The notes below the pieces were generated by a model. The model searched no databases. It was not told where the DNA came from and saw nothing but the letters and a program-made list of their open reading frames with translations. The translations under genes were made by a program, and so were the position numbers. This document shows, in pieces, positions 36,101 to 47,136 of a stretch of DNA of 64,000 nucleotides. Numbering within the stretch: position 1 is the first letter of the stretch; each line of letters begins with the position of its first letter. This stretch comes from Casuarina equisetifolia (lineage: Eukaryota > Streptophyta > Magnoliopsida > Fagales > Casuarinaceae). The stretch covers positions 8,477,938-8,541,937 of the forward strand of contig CM052358.1 in NCBI GenBank assembly GCA_028551475.1, written 5' to 3'.

Positions 36101-38400
36101 AAACAGCAGAATAGGCCACATCAACGCCTTGCATGAACTGACAAAACTTCATTTTCTCCTGGTGGCGGATGCACGGCGGATAGGCTAGAATTTTTGGTGA
36201 CTTGAGCTCCATAAGTGAGTCGTATTCCTCCCAAAGCTCACAGAGTTGGTCGAAGAACCCCGAAATGGTATTTCCCCCTTGTCTGATGTGCTAGAGACGG
36301 GTGATTAGGTCGTAAATCCAACTCGGGTCGACCTAATTATATCGGGCATGGAGTTCAGCCCAGAGTTTCGTGGTGGAGCGGGTATAGATCAGGCCGCTGT
36401 GGAGCTCCTCTGATATCGAGTTAAGAATCCACCCTCGACACACCTGATTGCAGCGTTCCCAGAGCGGTAGAAGCGGCGACCCGTCCTCCGGTCGCGGGTA
36501 GGAGCCGTCGACGAAGACGAGTTTGTTCTTGATGGAGAGTGAAATCACCATCGTCTCGTACCAAATAGCGTAATTCAAGCTACTGGTAAGTTTCATGGTC
36601 ACCAGGGTGAGAGAATTGGTGTCTCTGGTGGGTAGGTAGAGCGGGTCGATGAAGTTGGGTTCGACTCTGACCTGGTTTGTTTCTTCAACATTCCGGCGCA
36701 GTAGAGTGTCGACTCACGACGGAGTTTGGTGGTTTAGGGGCGGCTCAAGAGGAGGAGCATTTCGCCTCATATAACTTCGGTGTGGCGGCACATAGTGCGG
36801 AGCTCTGCTGGACTAGCTGTCGGTGCAGACGGAGTGGTCGTCGGCCATGGATGATGGTCAGATGGCACCGTTTCGCGCTAAGGCAAAAATGAGCCGCGGT
36901 GACGACATTGTTTCTGCGTGGGGAGATTAGGGCAAAAGTCCAACGACGTTGTGTGGGGCTGCTTGTAAAGAGGATTGAGAGCGGCGTCGTTCTGCATGGG
37001 CAGATTAGGGCAAAAAAGGGCCTAGCAACGTCGTTCTGCTCACAAGTTTTTTGTGAAAGTGAAAATGATGTCGTATCAAGCAGTATGTCGGACGTTTATC
37101 ACAGAGGAGTTCTGCAAATGCTGAAGATGAAGAGGAAAATCAGAGAATATGATTTTGCAGCCGAAAATGGCAGAAAATAATGCAGAAAAGGCCGAAAACA
37201 GAGTATTTGTGAGGTGCAGAAGCGTGTTTAGGGTTTGGATCAAAAAAGACCTAGGTATGGAGTGCAAATTTCTTGTAAGAAAGAAAATGCAGCTTCTCTC
37301 TACCAGGCTCGGGTACCATGTAAATTAATGAGGAACTCAGAAAGTTTAGGTGAATCTCGTTAATTCATTAACAAGCAAACCAAAGATACAGGAATTGTGC
37401 GGGAGAAATTGTTCCCGTGATAATTTACAAAGGACAAAATGTGTTCTTATTAATAGAAGAAGAATAAGGGTAAAAGGGGCAAAGGAGTTGCGGTAGCTTG
37501 TAGAGTGTGTAGCCCAACTAGCACAAGTTGTGTCTGGTGCTAGGACCATAGGTAGAACGGTGCAAATCAGAGGCGCAGAGGCGTGGTGGTGCAAAGCAGA
37601 GTTGCAGGTCGCAGATGTCTTCTCTGTCGGGGATGCTAATGTGGTAGCTGATGTGGCAGCAACTCATCTTCAAACAGAACTCTTGGGTACATACTAAATA
37701 AAGTGAATTTAAGGAGAGGAATTGCAAATTAGTATCTCTATGTGATCAAGGACTAGTGCTCTGATGTAACTTTAAGGTCCCCTTATCAAACATATGAAGT
37801 GGTTCATTTGGGCTCCTACGTTTTAAAACTTGCTGTTTATGACTAAGGCGATATATGAAGAATTCGGCATATTATTTATTTTTCTTTTGAACCTCTAGGT
37901 TTATATGTCGTGCTGTATGTTTTTCATTTTAGCTTTAAATAAATAATAAAGAGCGATGAAGCATCATGGGGTAAGGGTCAATAAATGTAAGTTGAAGTAA
38001 AGCCATTTTAATGAACTAGAAGTGGGATGGAGCAGAAGATTGATGTGCTGGAGGTAACCCATTAAGAATTAGACTATCTTACTCGTGTCATAGATGTCTT
38101 TTGACTTCAGCCTACTCGAAAAGTACCCATGGGAATTTAACCTGTTGTTTTGGGAAATTCATACTTACAGTCTTTTTCTTGTCTTTTGACAGAGAGGACC
38201 AGGAGGATCTTTCAGTGAAGGTAAAGTCAAAGCTGAATGCATTGCTCAGAAGCATGCCGGCGCCCTGGTCAGTAGGTAAGATAGTAAGGACATGGGATTC
38301 CTTGGCCCGAGCAGTTATCTCCGAGTATGCAGAGCAGAATGGTGGAGGGAACTTGTGCTCAAAATATGGAAAATGGGAGAACTGCCTTAGAGCTGCTTGA
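21131..38400 (+). CDS. MED15: Mediator complex subunit 15-like protein (diverged KIX domain)
   Basis: Tail-module subunit of Mediator; its KIX domain binds activators and links them to RNA polymerase II. Eleven coding exons: 21131-21195, 22554-22659, 23257-23371, 23936-25069, 26469-26530, 28031-28093, 28237-29373, 29463-29807, 31204-31383, 31493-31581, 38193-38400; 1167 aa, phases consistent. The N-terminus (MEARDWRAQL, then EERIYAAARDKKDYIGRLSLKL) aligns with the MED15 KIX but is clearly diverged. Residues about 135-475 are Gln-rich. A segment around QEESYQRIESLKTRYLNQL and the C-terminus (IQPLVLLVPTDYP, EDLSVKVKSKL, RTWDSLARAVISEYAEQNGG) match plant MED15. The last intron is about 6.6 kb because a copia element sits in it, antisense. 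The start may be secondary (see findings). Probably a paralog of the main MED15a/NRB4 gene. Confidence 0.9.
26170..26201. repeat. Short inverted repeat around a CACGTG core
   Basis: TTAATTTGT and its exact complement ACAAATTAA flank AATGTCACGTG inside a MED15-like intron. Probably chance in AT-rich DNA or a relic of a small inverted-repeat element. Confidence 0.4.
27168..27191 (+). repeat. 24-base G homopolymer in MED15-like intron
   Basis: An uninterrupted run of G on the sense strand inside the intron between exons 26469-26530 and 28031-28093. The length in this assembly may be imprecise, since such runs are hard to sequence. Confidence 0.9.
31832..31836. repeat. Target site duplication, left copy
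   Basis: GAACT directly before the TG of the left LTR, identical to 37677-37681. Confidence 0.95.
31837..32194 (-). repeat. Copia 3' LTR (element orientation)
   Basis: 358 bp, TG...CA ends. It pairs with 37319-37676 over its whole length with no length difference and about 25 substitutions. Confidence 0.96.
32195..32208 (-). other. Polypurine tract of copia element
   Basis: The minus strand reads AGCTTGAGGGGGCC directly before the 3' LTR, the expected place and composition for plus-strand priming. Confidence 0.75.
32325..32831 (-). pseudogene. Copia RNase H domain
   Basis: Same frame as the RT after two stops (TGA, then TAG before FMHKPKKSHWE). The segments YCNSDYATC, SRSSTEAEYRGM and LFCNNKAAM are clear RNase H motifs, but the expected Asp in the first and third is Asn. 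Confidence 0.92.
32832..33680 (-). pseudogene. Copia reverse transcriptase domain
   Basis: Continues in the integrase frame after the TGA: IVDLPPGRKAIGCKWVYK, then ARLVAKGFSQ, IYQIDVSNTFLQGD and the polymerase box YVDDILITG, which is intact. It ends at a TGA just after GKLNYLTVT, where the family has an Arg before PDISY. Confidence 0.93.
33681..35195 (-). pseudogene. Copia integrase domain (long open segment)
   Basis: Retains the HHCC zinc domain (LWHCRFGHM, then CNICPLAKQ) and most of the catalytic core: HIDVWGPY supplies the first Asp and TPQQNGVVERK the Glu. The second catalytic Asp is replaced by Asn (IRTNNALDF). The GKLFGKFP/RVFGC segment and a C-terminal Ser/Pro-rich linker follow. The segment ends at a TGA where the family normally has Trp before EIVDLPPGRKA. 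Confidence 0.92.
35098..35520 (-). pseudogene. Copia protease / pre-integrase remnant
   Basis: The aspartic protease active-site region reads WIIDFSASDHI where the family has D-S/T-G, so the catalytic triplet is damaged. A TGA stop lies two codons before it. Downstream, LDFKFNLISVSKFC matches the conserved segment before the integrase zinc domain. Confidence 0.8.
35710..36690 (-). pseudogene. Copia gag remnant with CCHC zinc knuckles
   Basis: The capsid-like N-terminal part shows the copia gag signature (NYAIWYETMVISLSIKNK, then FVDGSYPRP) and a WDQIFMMNPLPNVFQAYS segment. The downstream zinc-knuckle region lies in a different frame, so at least one frameshift is present. The second knuckle is canonical (CENCKNYGHECKEC followed by YKLHGFPP). 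The first has lost its second Cys and its Gly, and a stop codon lies between them. The normal role is packaging of the element RNA into virus-like particles; this copy cannot make the full product. Confidence 0.85.
37301..37318 (-). other. Primer binding site, initiator Met tRNA type
   Basis: Immediately inside the 5' LTR the minus strand reads TGGTACCCGAGC. It matches the usual plant initiator tRNA-Met primer site TGGTATCAGAGC at 10 of 12 positions. Confidence 0.8.
37319..37676 (-). repeat. Copia 5' LTR (element orientation)
   Basis: 358 bp, partner of 31837-32194. It would hold the element promoter, reading leftwards, i.e. antisense to the MED15-like gene. Confidence 0.96.
37677..37681. 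repeat. Target site duplication, right copy
   Basis: GAACT directly after the CA of the right LTR, identical to 31832-31836; length 5 is usual for copia integrases. Confidence 0.95.
37682..38192 (+). other. Remainder of MED15-like last intron
   Basis: AT-rich sequence between the right target duplication and the last MED15-like exon, ending in a pyrimidine tract and AG at 38191-38192. Nothing else seen. Confidence 0.6.
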
Positions 38401-38801
38401 ATCACGTTTCATTCGCACATCATCTTTTAGCAAGACTCCTGCTGATATGCTGTTGAGGCAGAGCAAAAATGATGCTCAAATCTGCTCTTTATGTAAATAC
38501 TTTGTTGAGATTTCTTTAGAGCCGCGGGAATTCACACTTCTCTTTACTGAGCTTGCTCCTTTGTGTTTCACATTGCCTCTGCACTTAAGCTTACTGCGAC
38601 TTTCATTGAATCACATCTTAGTTAATAATTTCGATAATTATCTTCTACCAACGAGTAACTTTAAATTACACTTTTACAGGAGATTTTTTGAGTTTCTGGG
38701 ATTTACACTCTTTCGTGCGTTTTTATCGAACCCCTCTCTCTCTTTCTCTCTCTCTGTTTCTCTGGCGCGTGCGTTACAAGAGTAGATAGGAGGCGGTAGA
38801 T
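38401..38801 (+). promoter_or_regulatory. Compact MED15-like / KDPG aldolase spacer with CT-rich tract
   Basis: Only 401 bases separate the MED15-like stop from the aldolase ATG, so the MED15-like 3' UTR and the aldolase promoter share this stretch. A CT-rich block at about 38731-38762 just before the ATG is typical of plant core promoters and leaders. Confidence 0.5.
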
Positions 38802-41800
38802 ATGGCCGTGACGAGCCTCGCCGTCTGCGCTTGTGCTTCTTCGTCTTCTCTCAATCTCACAGGCTCAAAGCCACCGTCTCCGCCTAGGGTCTCTTCTTCT
38901 TCTTCTCCTCCGCTCCTCTCTCTATCTCCTGTTGACAAAACGTTGTCGCAGATTCATAATTCCGGCGTCATCGCTTGCCTTCGTGCTAACAGGTCTCTCC
39001 CTCTTTCTTCCGGAGACATAATGCTTTGCTTTTCCAACTACACATGTTCTGATAAAGAAGTTAGAGGATTAAGTAAAGGACACCATACGCATTTTGGATG
39101 ATTTCTCGACGGGTTAGAGAAAAATGGAGTGCTATTAAAGAAGAGTTATTGGAATATTATGAAACGTTTAGATTCATTTATTTTTTATGAACTATCAGAG
39201 TTAAGGTAGTGACGAGTATGAACTTCAACTGAGTGTTTTACTATCAGCCATCAAAGCAGAGACCCTGAGTTTGGCTCATTTCTCATTAAGCTTCTGTGAA
39301 AATGTGTGGTTGAACTCTTTAAGTTTCCAAAAAGTTAGCTTGGCAATGTTGGTGGGCACAATTGCTTATGTTGTTCTTTTCCTTTTGGATAGTGCGGACC
39401 TGGCACTGAAAGCTGCCCGTGCTGCGCTTAGCGGTGGCATCTCAGTTGTGAGTCTTCCTTTTTGTGCAAACTCTCGGTTTATCTGTTTGTTGGAAAGGGA
39501 AAAAGAGACTTGTAGAGTGGGCTTGTGGAGTATTTACAGGGATGAAATGGAATGGATGTTCTAATTCTAGAGTGGGTATGAACTAATAGAATCTAGCTTC
39601 TACTAAAGCTTCAGACGTGATCAGATTCACCTAAAAGTTGAATCAGTGGCCTTTATTTTGGACAGTGTAGAAGAACTTGCCTACCCACGTGGCAAATCCC
39701 TAGCATGTGAATTGCAATTGGTAGATTCTTGCTATTACTTGGGGTCTCTTGTCGTTTCCAATGTTGAAATATTTTTTGCCTGGTTGCCTTATATGTGGCC
39801 AACGATTTCATACTAAGATACCGGGTTTTTATTCTCATTCGGTCCATTAGTTCCACGCCATGGCTGCTTTTAGTGATGGTTCCTAATTTGTTTCTCTTTC
39901 TTGATATGTAGCTGGAGATTGTGATGTCTACGCCAGGTGTACTTGAGGTTGTCTAGAAATGTCATCTTTCCGAATTTTTCTTTGCACTTGTCACTTGATC
40001 TGGGCATTTATGTGCTCTCTCAATTGCACAGGTTTTGCAGCAGCTGCTGCAGGAGCATCCTACTGCAGCCTTAGGGGTACTGACCCTTTTCAATTCACTG
40101 ACATATCATGATTATGTCTTTTCCAGTTCAAATGGAGTGTTCAAGACAACTCCTTGCTGAAGTCTATACATGTAGACACAACTCCTGTAAAAGATCTATT
40201 GACGCGAATTCCATGCTTGTCTGCAAAGACCATGGACTAGTATTTCTCATTTTTTCTTGTATACGAACATGTGAGCTTGAGTGATTAGCTTATTTTCAGG
40301 TTATCTCAAAATATGCCATAATAAATGGCTTGCTTTCTGTGTCCTTTTTTGATATGTTTGAAGTAAATCCAAATTGCAATTGTAAGCGATTGAACTGGTT
40401 TTTGAAGGGTAAGTGTGTTTGTTTGGAATTGTTCAACATGCTGTTGATAGATAGAGGAGCCCATTGTTTATTTCACTTTCCATTGAACAAGGAATGGATA
40501 GTAAAAAGTGGAAGGTCGAGAAAAATCTGTCTTCATAACACTATTGGGATACTTTTACTGTGCCATCTTCAGTTTGCTATTGATGGGTTCCGGTAATAGA
40601 TTTGTAAGAACCATTTTGTAGAGTTCTCTGGAACTGCTCATATCCTGCAGGTTGGGACTGTGCTAAATCTTGAGGATGCCAAAAGTGCAATAAATGCTGG
40701 AGCCAAATTTCTTATGAGTCCTGCTATAGTGAAGGTATGCCTTTTAGATTCTGCTGTCATATGCTTTTACTTCCTATTCGAATCTGTCAGATATTAACCT
40801 TGAATGATATTTTGTCTATCTCTTCTTTTCTTTTCTTTTTTTTTCCTTTTTTATCTTATTGCTTTATGACTTGTCACTTTTGATCTTGAACTGAGTCCTA
40901 AGCAGGCCTATTAGAAGAAATAGCTGATACCTTCTTCCATTCCTTCCCAACATGTTTTCTACCTGTCAGGACATTATGGATGATGACCAGTGTGGTGGAG
41001 TTTTATATATACCTGGTGTCATGACTCCGACTGAAGTAAGAGATTTCTTAACTTGAGTGCTATATCGTTTGCAACTTATTATGATGTTTATCTTGTTTCC
41101 GGCCATTGTTGTCCTTGTAATGATTGAATCTGGAATGTTTGGTTTTCATCATAATTTGGTTTTGTTTAGTATTCTGTTTGAGATTTGGATCTTTGGGCTT
41201 CTTTCCTGTGAAGTAGAACTTAAAACCATTAATTTGTGTTTGCCAGATATTATCTGCACATGATGCTGGTGCAAGAATTGTCAAGGTGAGTATGGACATG
41301 TTTTCTATCATGTTTAACCACTGCCCACTGCCATATATGCTCATTGTTGTGAACCTACAAATGAATGTTTACGTGAAAGCTGATGATATAGTAAAGTATC
41401 CTGTATTCATTATTCATTGATGCTTCCTAGGGTACACAGTTCTGGTAGAATGTCATCACATTACCTTGAGTTTTTTTTTAATAATAATAATAATTTATGT
41501 ATATACAAATACATCAATATAAAGATTAGTTTTCATTTTGTTTTTATTCAAAGAAAAAAGTCCAAGTTGCTAAGTGAAATTATGAGTTACATGGGCCACA
41601 ATCTCAGCTTGCTGAGTTCAAGAAATACTTTAATTCAAATTTCATGTCTTGAGTGCTAATTGCAGTAATATTGCCCCTAATCTTCTATGACACTTATTAT
41701 GATAGGGAGATGCTATTTGTAGGGGCAATAACTTATCAAATATATCAAAGGAACTTCTAAAAACTGTGTAGACTGTTTTGTTGGAGGAGTTTGGTTCACA

Positions 41801-43456
41801 ATTTTCCTATGCACTGGAAAATTGACTCAGCCGGTGTCCACTTTACTTGTCTAAACTTAATTCATAGGCTTTTGGGTTTCAGTTTTTCTATCTATCAGTT
41901 GATCATACTTAGTCCCTGACTCCTTTAGTTAGGAATTTCTTCCTGGCATTGAGTAGGTTATTTATCCCTAGTTTTTTGGCTCATGAATCCCTTTGACTTC
42001 CTCAATTCTAAGAACTTTCATGAGATTTGCATTTTGTGAAGAAGTATAAATTCATAGATGATTCTTTCCTTTAAGATATTTCCTTTCTTTAGCTTTTTGG
42101 CAATATATGGTGCTCTCTCATATTGTTTGGATAGAAAAAAATAGTTAACCTATAGATGTACCTTAAGGGTGTACTTTTTCTTTTTATTGGTGGAATAGGT
42201 TTACCCTGTCTCAATGCTAGGTGGCAGTCAGTATATTTCAGCACTCAAGAGGCCTTTTCATCACATCTCAATGGTTGCTTCTCAGGGCATAACAAGAGGT
42301 TTTCAACTTTGCCTCCGAACTTTTAACTTTTTAAAGCCTCAGTCAATTGCTTTTGTTGATGCTATGTAGTCATGAAGAGATGATATTCTATGAGTTTGCT
42401 ATCATATTAGTCACGAAATTAGATGATTTTAATCAGGTAATTGAATTTGTCTACCATACAAATTGTTCTATAGATGATTTTTGGGTGGCCTTCAAACTTC
42501 TAAACCTGAATTTTCTTTGGAAATGCATGTATAAGCCTTTAAACAAAATGAATTTATGAAAAAAAAATCAGTTCCCCTTAATTTTTTTCTTTTCATGGAC
42601 TCAAAATTCAGAGTTGCATTATCATTTGGACATATTTTTAAATAAGTTAAGGAGACAGTCTGGAATCTGCATACGTTGGTATGTTTCGCATACCTATTTT
42701 GTGGTTTCATTTTGATATTTTCTTCAAGCAAGATATTGATTCATTGAGTAAAAACTGTTCTAAGTTAGAATTTGTTTTATACTCTGATTCAGATTCAATC
42801 AGAGAATATATTACTGGAGGAGCATCATCAGTTGTTTTATCAGATGCCATTTTTGATAAAGAGGCGATTAGTCAAAATAATTTTAAAAGGGTATGCCAGC
42901 TTGCACAGTTTTCAGCTTTGCAGGGCATCGAGGCTGTAGAGTGGTGAGCTGTTTATTCTTTGCTGATGTTAGTTGGTTTTTGCCTTTTTTACTATATTGG
43001 CATTTGGCTAATGTTTCTAATGTTATATCTTTGATTTCTTCTTGAATGCTAAAAGGATTAATAGATGTGATGTTGGAAACTGAAATCTCAAGTTGTTTGT
43101 CATATATTTTCTTTTTGAGATAGTAGTAATGATGTAATTGGGCTAAACTCTCAAGGTGAAGGAGATAGGAGACAAATCATGATTTCTTCTCCTCATTTCA
43201 AATATGTTACTTCTTTTCCGATGTTCAGATGTCACTTCAGATTAATTGACCTGTAATCTAAGTTACATTTTTTTTCTCATATGCTGTGGTTCAGACAACT
43301 CTGTGGGTTTTCTATTCGATTTATAACACATGCTCCATAACTATGGGGCCTGAGTGGAACTTCATTATATCCTATATAATGCTGCTGTCCTTCATTTGGT
43401 TTTATGGATCTCTGACTGACTTGATGTCATGCAGGAAGAAGTCTACTCTAAACTAG
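38802..43456 (+). CDS. KDPG aldolase-family protein, plastid-targeted
   Basis: Class I aldolase of the Eda/KHG family, cleaving or forming 2-keto-3-deoxy-6-phosphogluconate or 4-hydroxy-2-oxoglutarate via a Schiff base. Ten exons: 38802-38992, 39393-39447, 39912-39947, 40032-40076, 40651-40734, 40970-41035, 41247-41285, 42199-42298, 42793-42943, 43435-43456; 262 aa. The Ser-rich N-terminus (about 1-42) resembles a chloroplast transit peptide. Conserved residues: Arg61 (ACLRA), Glu84 (GGISVLEIVMSTPG) as general base, and Lys172 (VKVYP) in the Schiff-base position. TIM-barrel segments GVGTVLNLEDA and FLMSPAIVK are present. Exons 3, 4 and 7 are 36-45 bases and the last coding exon only 22. The role of this enzyme in plants (Entner-Doudoroff route or other) is debated. 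Confidence 0.93.
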
Positions 43457-44850
43457 TCACATCACAAGCACACGACAGTTCCCTCTGCATCACTTCTCCC
43501 AGAGCAAACGCATCAGAACAATTTTGGGAATTGGAACTGAAGCCGATACAGACTAGACTGTCTGGGTAAGAGATCAATGCTCAATAGGTTGTCATATTTA
43601 GTGTGATTGTGCTGTTTTCTTTTTTAAGATGGCTGGCTGAATGGATATCTATTTAATAATCTCCTAATTTTTCTTAAAAATAATAGTTGTCTTATTTTGT
43701 CAATAGCTTGATATGGTACTCTTCTTATGTATTAAGGTGGTCTTATCTCTTAATGACTAATTTTAAGGAAGTTAGAATGTTTTACGTCATAGTATCAAAA
43801 CATAAGTTCAAGTGTGGCATTTCATCATGAATTCCCAGGATCTTTCCATGTTCTAGTATCCTACTTATATGTTTAAATGTCTCCTTAATAATCAATTTTA
43901 ACGCAGGAAGTTAGACCCATTCCATTCCAACAGCTTTCATCTTTCACCTCTGCTAAAAATAACTTTTAGTAGAACTGAGACACCAATGAGCCCCAGATGC
44001 ATGATCATTTCTTTGCTACGTTGAATTTTGACTTATTTTTAGGACAACATTCATCAGTCTGTTTTTAGTTTTCTGGACCCGGCCTTTTCTCATATTTTTG
44101 CAAGCTAAATATACGCAGGCTGACTGCCATTCGCTGTCCTGACCTGAAAAAGCTGAAGATTTGGGTTCAGAATACTAACCATGGTGGTGGAAAGGTGCAT
44201 GATTACAATACTTCTAGGAGGAAGGGGAATACTTTCATCCAGTTTTAGGTACGCCCCGGAATTTCGTAGAACGATTTCGTTATACAGCCTTTACGGGACT
44301 TAAGAATGTGGTTCCCACTGTTTAGTTCAGATTCTGTAACGTAATCTGCATTAATCTTTGAACGTCAGCAATTTTCATACTTTTTTTTTTTTTTCCCTCT
44401 TCAGTCGGATCAAAAAATGGTAAAAGTTGATTTAGTAAAAACGTAAGGAACTGAAGGAAAGAAAAAGAGAGAAAGTATTAAACTTGTAAAAATTGGTTCA
44501 AAAAGGACATTGTGTTATTGTATTATTCTTGTTGTTATTCCTTTATTTTGTCGATAAATTACAAAAGATTTAATTTGTAAAGTTGACAAGGGCTGGAGTG
44601 GACGTACCGCCAAAAGCACGAGACCCTTAGAATGAAGGACTATTTTAGTTCTAAATCTAAGTATATTTTATCAGGGTCTAGCTTAATTAAGAGGTCCGTG
44701 GGTATGCATTTAATAATAATAATAACCTCATCGGACGCTACTCAAGTGGCTAGTACCGACAGCTTTTAGGATAAAAAAATGTTATTATAATTAAGATTCT
44801 GGTTTTCTGATTCATAGGAGAGATATATATAAAGTCAATAAAAGGATAGT
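43457..44850. other. KDPG aldolase 3' region and intergenic DNA
   Basis: Probable 3' UTR followed by AT-rich DNA with no recognised gene. Small triplet runs such as TAA repeats occur near 44710. Confidence 0.45.
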
Positions 44851-47136
44851 TGAAATTTTAGAGATATGATTGTAAAAATAAAGTCAATAAACAAATTCTT
44901 TTTATTTTTTCTTTTCCTTTTCTGGGCGTAACACCGTTTTCGCTTGCACTCCACAAAAACCAAGAAACAAACGGGACAAAAAAAAAGAAAAAAGAAAAAA
45001 AAGGAGCGAATACAGGGAGGGAGACAAATGCGAAACAGAAAAAACGAAGACAGCGAGCGATAAAAAAAGAATAGAAAGAGAGAGAGAGGGGGGAGAGGAC
45101 AAGTACGACCTCGTTATCGTCACCACCGGCATCGTCGATCCCTCGCATCCACGTCCTTCTGAAGGTCAGTTTCCCAGATCCCATTTCTCCTATCTCTGTT
45201 TCTATTTGCTTCGTTCTCTCTACAGAATGGCTTTTCGGAATGTGATTTGCCGATTTTCACTTGCAGATTTGATGTTTTTTTGGTTCTGCTTTCTTCCTTG
45301 CTTTTGTGTGGGTTTTTTTTTAAATTTTTTTTTTTTTATTTTGTTGGTCAACATGAGAGTTTTCGAAGGATCTATACCTTCGGATTAGGACTGGGAGTTT
45401 TGGGTATGCTTTGCTGGGTTGAGAGGTAGATTGATTGGTTTGTTGGGTTGAAATGTGATATTGTTTCTGAATTGGGAGTCTTCAATTTTCCTTTCCTATA
45501 CGCCTATGGATGTAGATTTTGAAACTCAATATATGCGTAAGCCCTGGACATGAATTTTCAGTCCTTGTGTTTAAAGATTTGTATTGGATGTGCGTGGCAG
45601 CGCGAAGAATTTGTTTAGGAGGTTGATTCTCTTCCACTCCGATTTTGGCCCCATATATTTTGATCAGTTGGCGATGCACGTATATATCTATTGTGAATGA
45701 ATGGGTGGTTGGACTTGTGGCCTTCTTTTTTTAAACCTTCATTGAGGTAGTGATTTTTGGGTTTGTGGATCCGTTGTCTAGTTTTGATTTTCAATCACGA
45801 TTTGGATTGTGATTTTGGGAAATGAAGAGAGCCTTTGTGATTTTATTCCAACTACCATTTATTTGCAATCGTCATGGTGATGTCTGGTCATTACATGGAC
45901 AATCATTGTTTCCACATGTCTAAGTGATAATCCTTTCAATAAATCTGAAAATTTTCCCTTGAGTTTTGTGGGTATTGTATGCATAAACATAGTATGGGAG
46001 TAACTTTCGTTGTTGGATGCCAATGATATTTTGACTAAATGGCTATACTCATCCTCATAACAGATGGATGGCAATGTTATTTCAATCCTATTTGTTTTTG
46101 TGAGCTGTGATTACCTATAAAAATGAAATTATCTAGTTAGTGTTTGCTCACTTGTCCCAGTGCTTGTAACCCAATAATATGAACATATGACAATCATATT
46201 CCATGTTTTCTGTGAGTGTTGTGTTCTACCGTCCTTTTCTAATTTCTTGTCCGTCCTCCTTTTTTCTTTTAGCTCTTAATTTAATTTGATTTAGAGGTTC
46301 TTTTTAAGACTTAACCAGCATCAGTGTAATGAGGAATTCTAAGTCCGTTTTTCTTTTGATCCATTGTGCGAAATAAGCAGTTTGCAACAATTCTACCATT
46401 CAACAATTGATGATTTATGGGTGATTGGTTTAGGGGGTGATCATCCTATTATTCTCGCAACTCTTTATATTAGCATGAAGATTGAGAAAATATGAGTGGA
46501 TTATTAAAATTTTTATACAATATATTTCCCTTTAAGAGAGCTCTTGATAAGTTATTGGCTTCTGCTTAAGAAAACTGAGGTCTGGAGCAGTTTGCTTTAC
46601 TGTTGGCTTGTGGGATGGAATGTCCTCCACTCTTAACTCACGTTTCTCTGGAAAGTAGGAAACTTGTGGTGTGCAGTAAATGATATATTGACATATATGA
46701 GATGTGTAAAAATGTCTATTCATACAACTTGCACCTTCAACTACCTATCTGGTCCGTGTGGAAGCTTTTAATTCTTGGATTTACCTGTGTATGGTTCTGG
46801 TAAATTTTTAACTTTAGCTGGATGGCTTTTGGGGCAGCTTGTAATTTTAGTACATATTCTATGGGCTATCGCTAGTAAGTTTCTGTATATCTAATAGATT
46901 TGGTTTAAAGTGTGATTTGTAATAGAAATATCAAATATTTTTGCATTTGAGATTTATTTTCTTAAAAAATCCATGGGCATTGAATCCTGATCATTTTATA
47001 TTTTTTTTTAATCAATATTTATGTGGATTCATGTGCTTTGGCTACGTAGATTTTGTTTGTGATACAAATGCTAATAAAGCAGAACTCGGTTTCCTTATAG
47101 TTGCAGTGACATTTTAGGTAATTCCAAACCAGAAAG
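44851..47136 (+). promoter_or_regulatory. Promoter, 5' UTR and leader intron of UBA-protein gene
   Basis: An A/GA-rich stretch (about 44985-45095) precedes a probable leader exon ending at CTGAAG|GTCAGT (GT at 45165-45166). A long T-rich intron then runs to an acceptor near 47100 or 47106, about 31-37 bases before the ATG at 47137. Inferred from splice consensus and the lack of coding frames. Confidence 0.45.

Larger units (their letters stand above)
31837..37676 (-). mobile_element. Full-length, decayed Ty1/copia LTR retrotransposon in MED15-like last intron
   Basis: 5840 bp, on the minus strand, between exons 10 and 11 of the MED15-like gene and antisense to it. Flanked by a perfect 5-bp target duplication GAACT (31832-31836 and 37677-37681). 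Two 358-bp LTRs begin TG and end CA. Domains in element order are gag with zinc knuckles, protease, integrase, reverse transcriptase and RNase H, the copia order (integrase before RT). Coding is broken by several nonsense changes and altered catalytic residues, so it is not autonomous. By hand count the LTRs differ at about 25 positions (about 7%), mostly transitions, so the insertion is not recent. Confidence 0.97.

Noticed and set aside
45206..45429. Hydrophobic short frames in the leader of the UBA gene
   Set aside because: Caused by a T-rich intron start; overlapping frames, no conservation expected.
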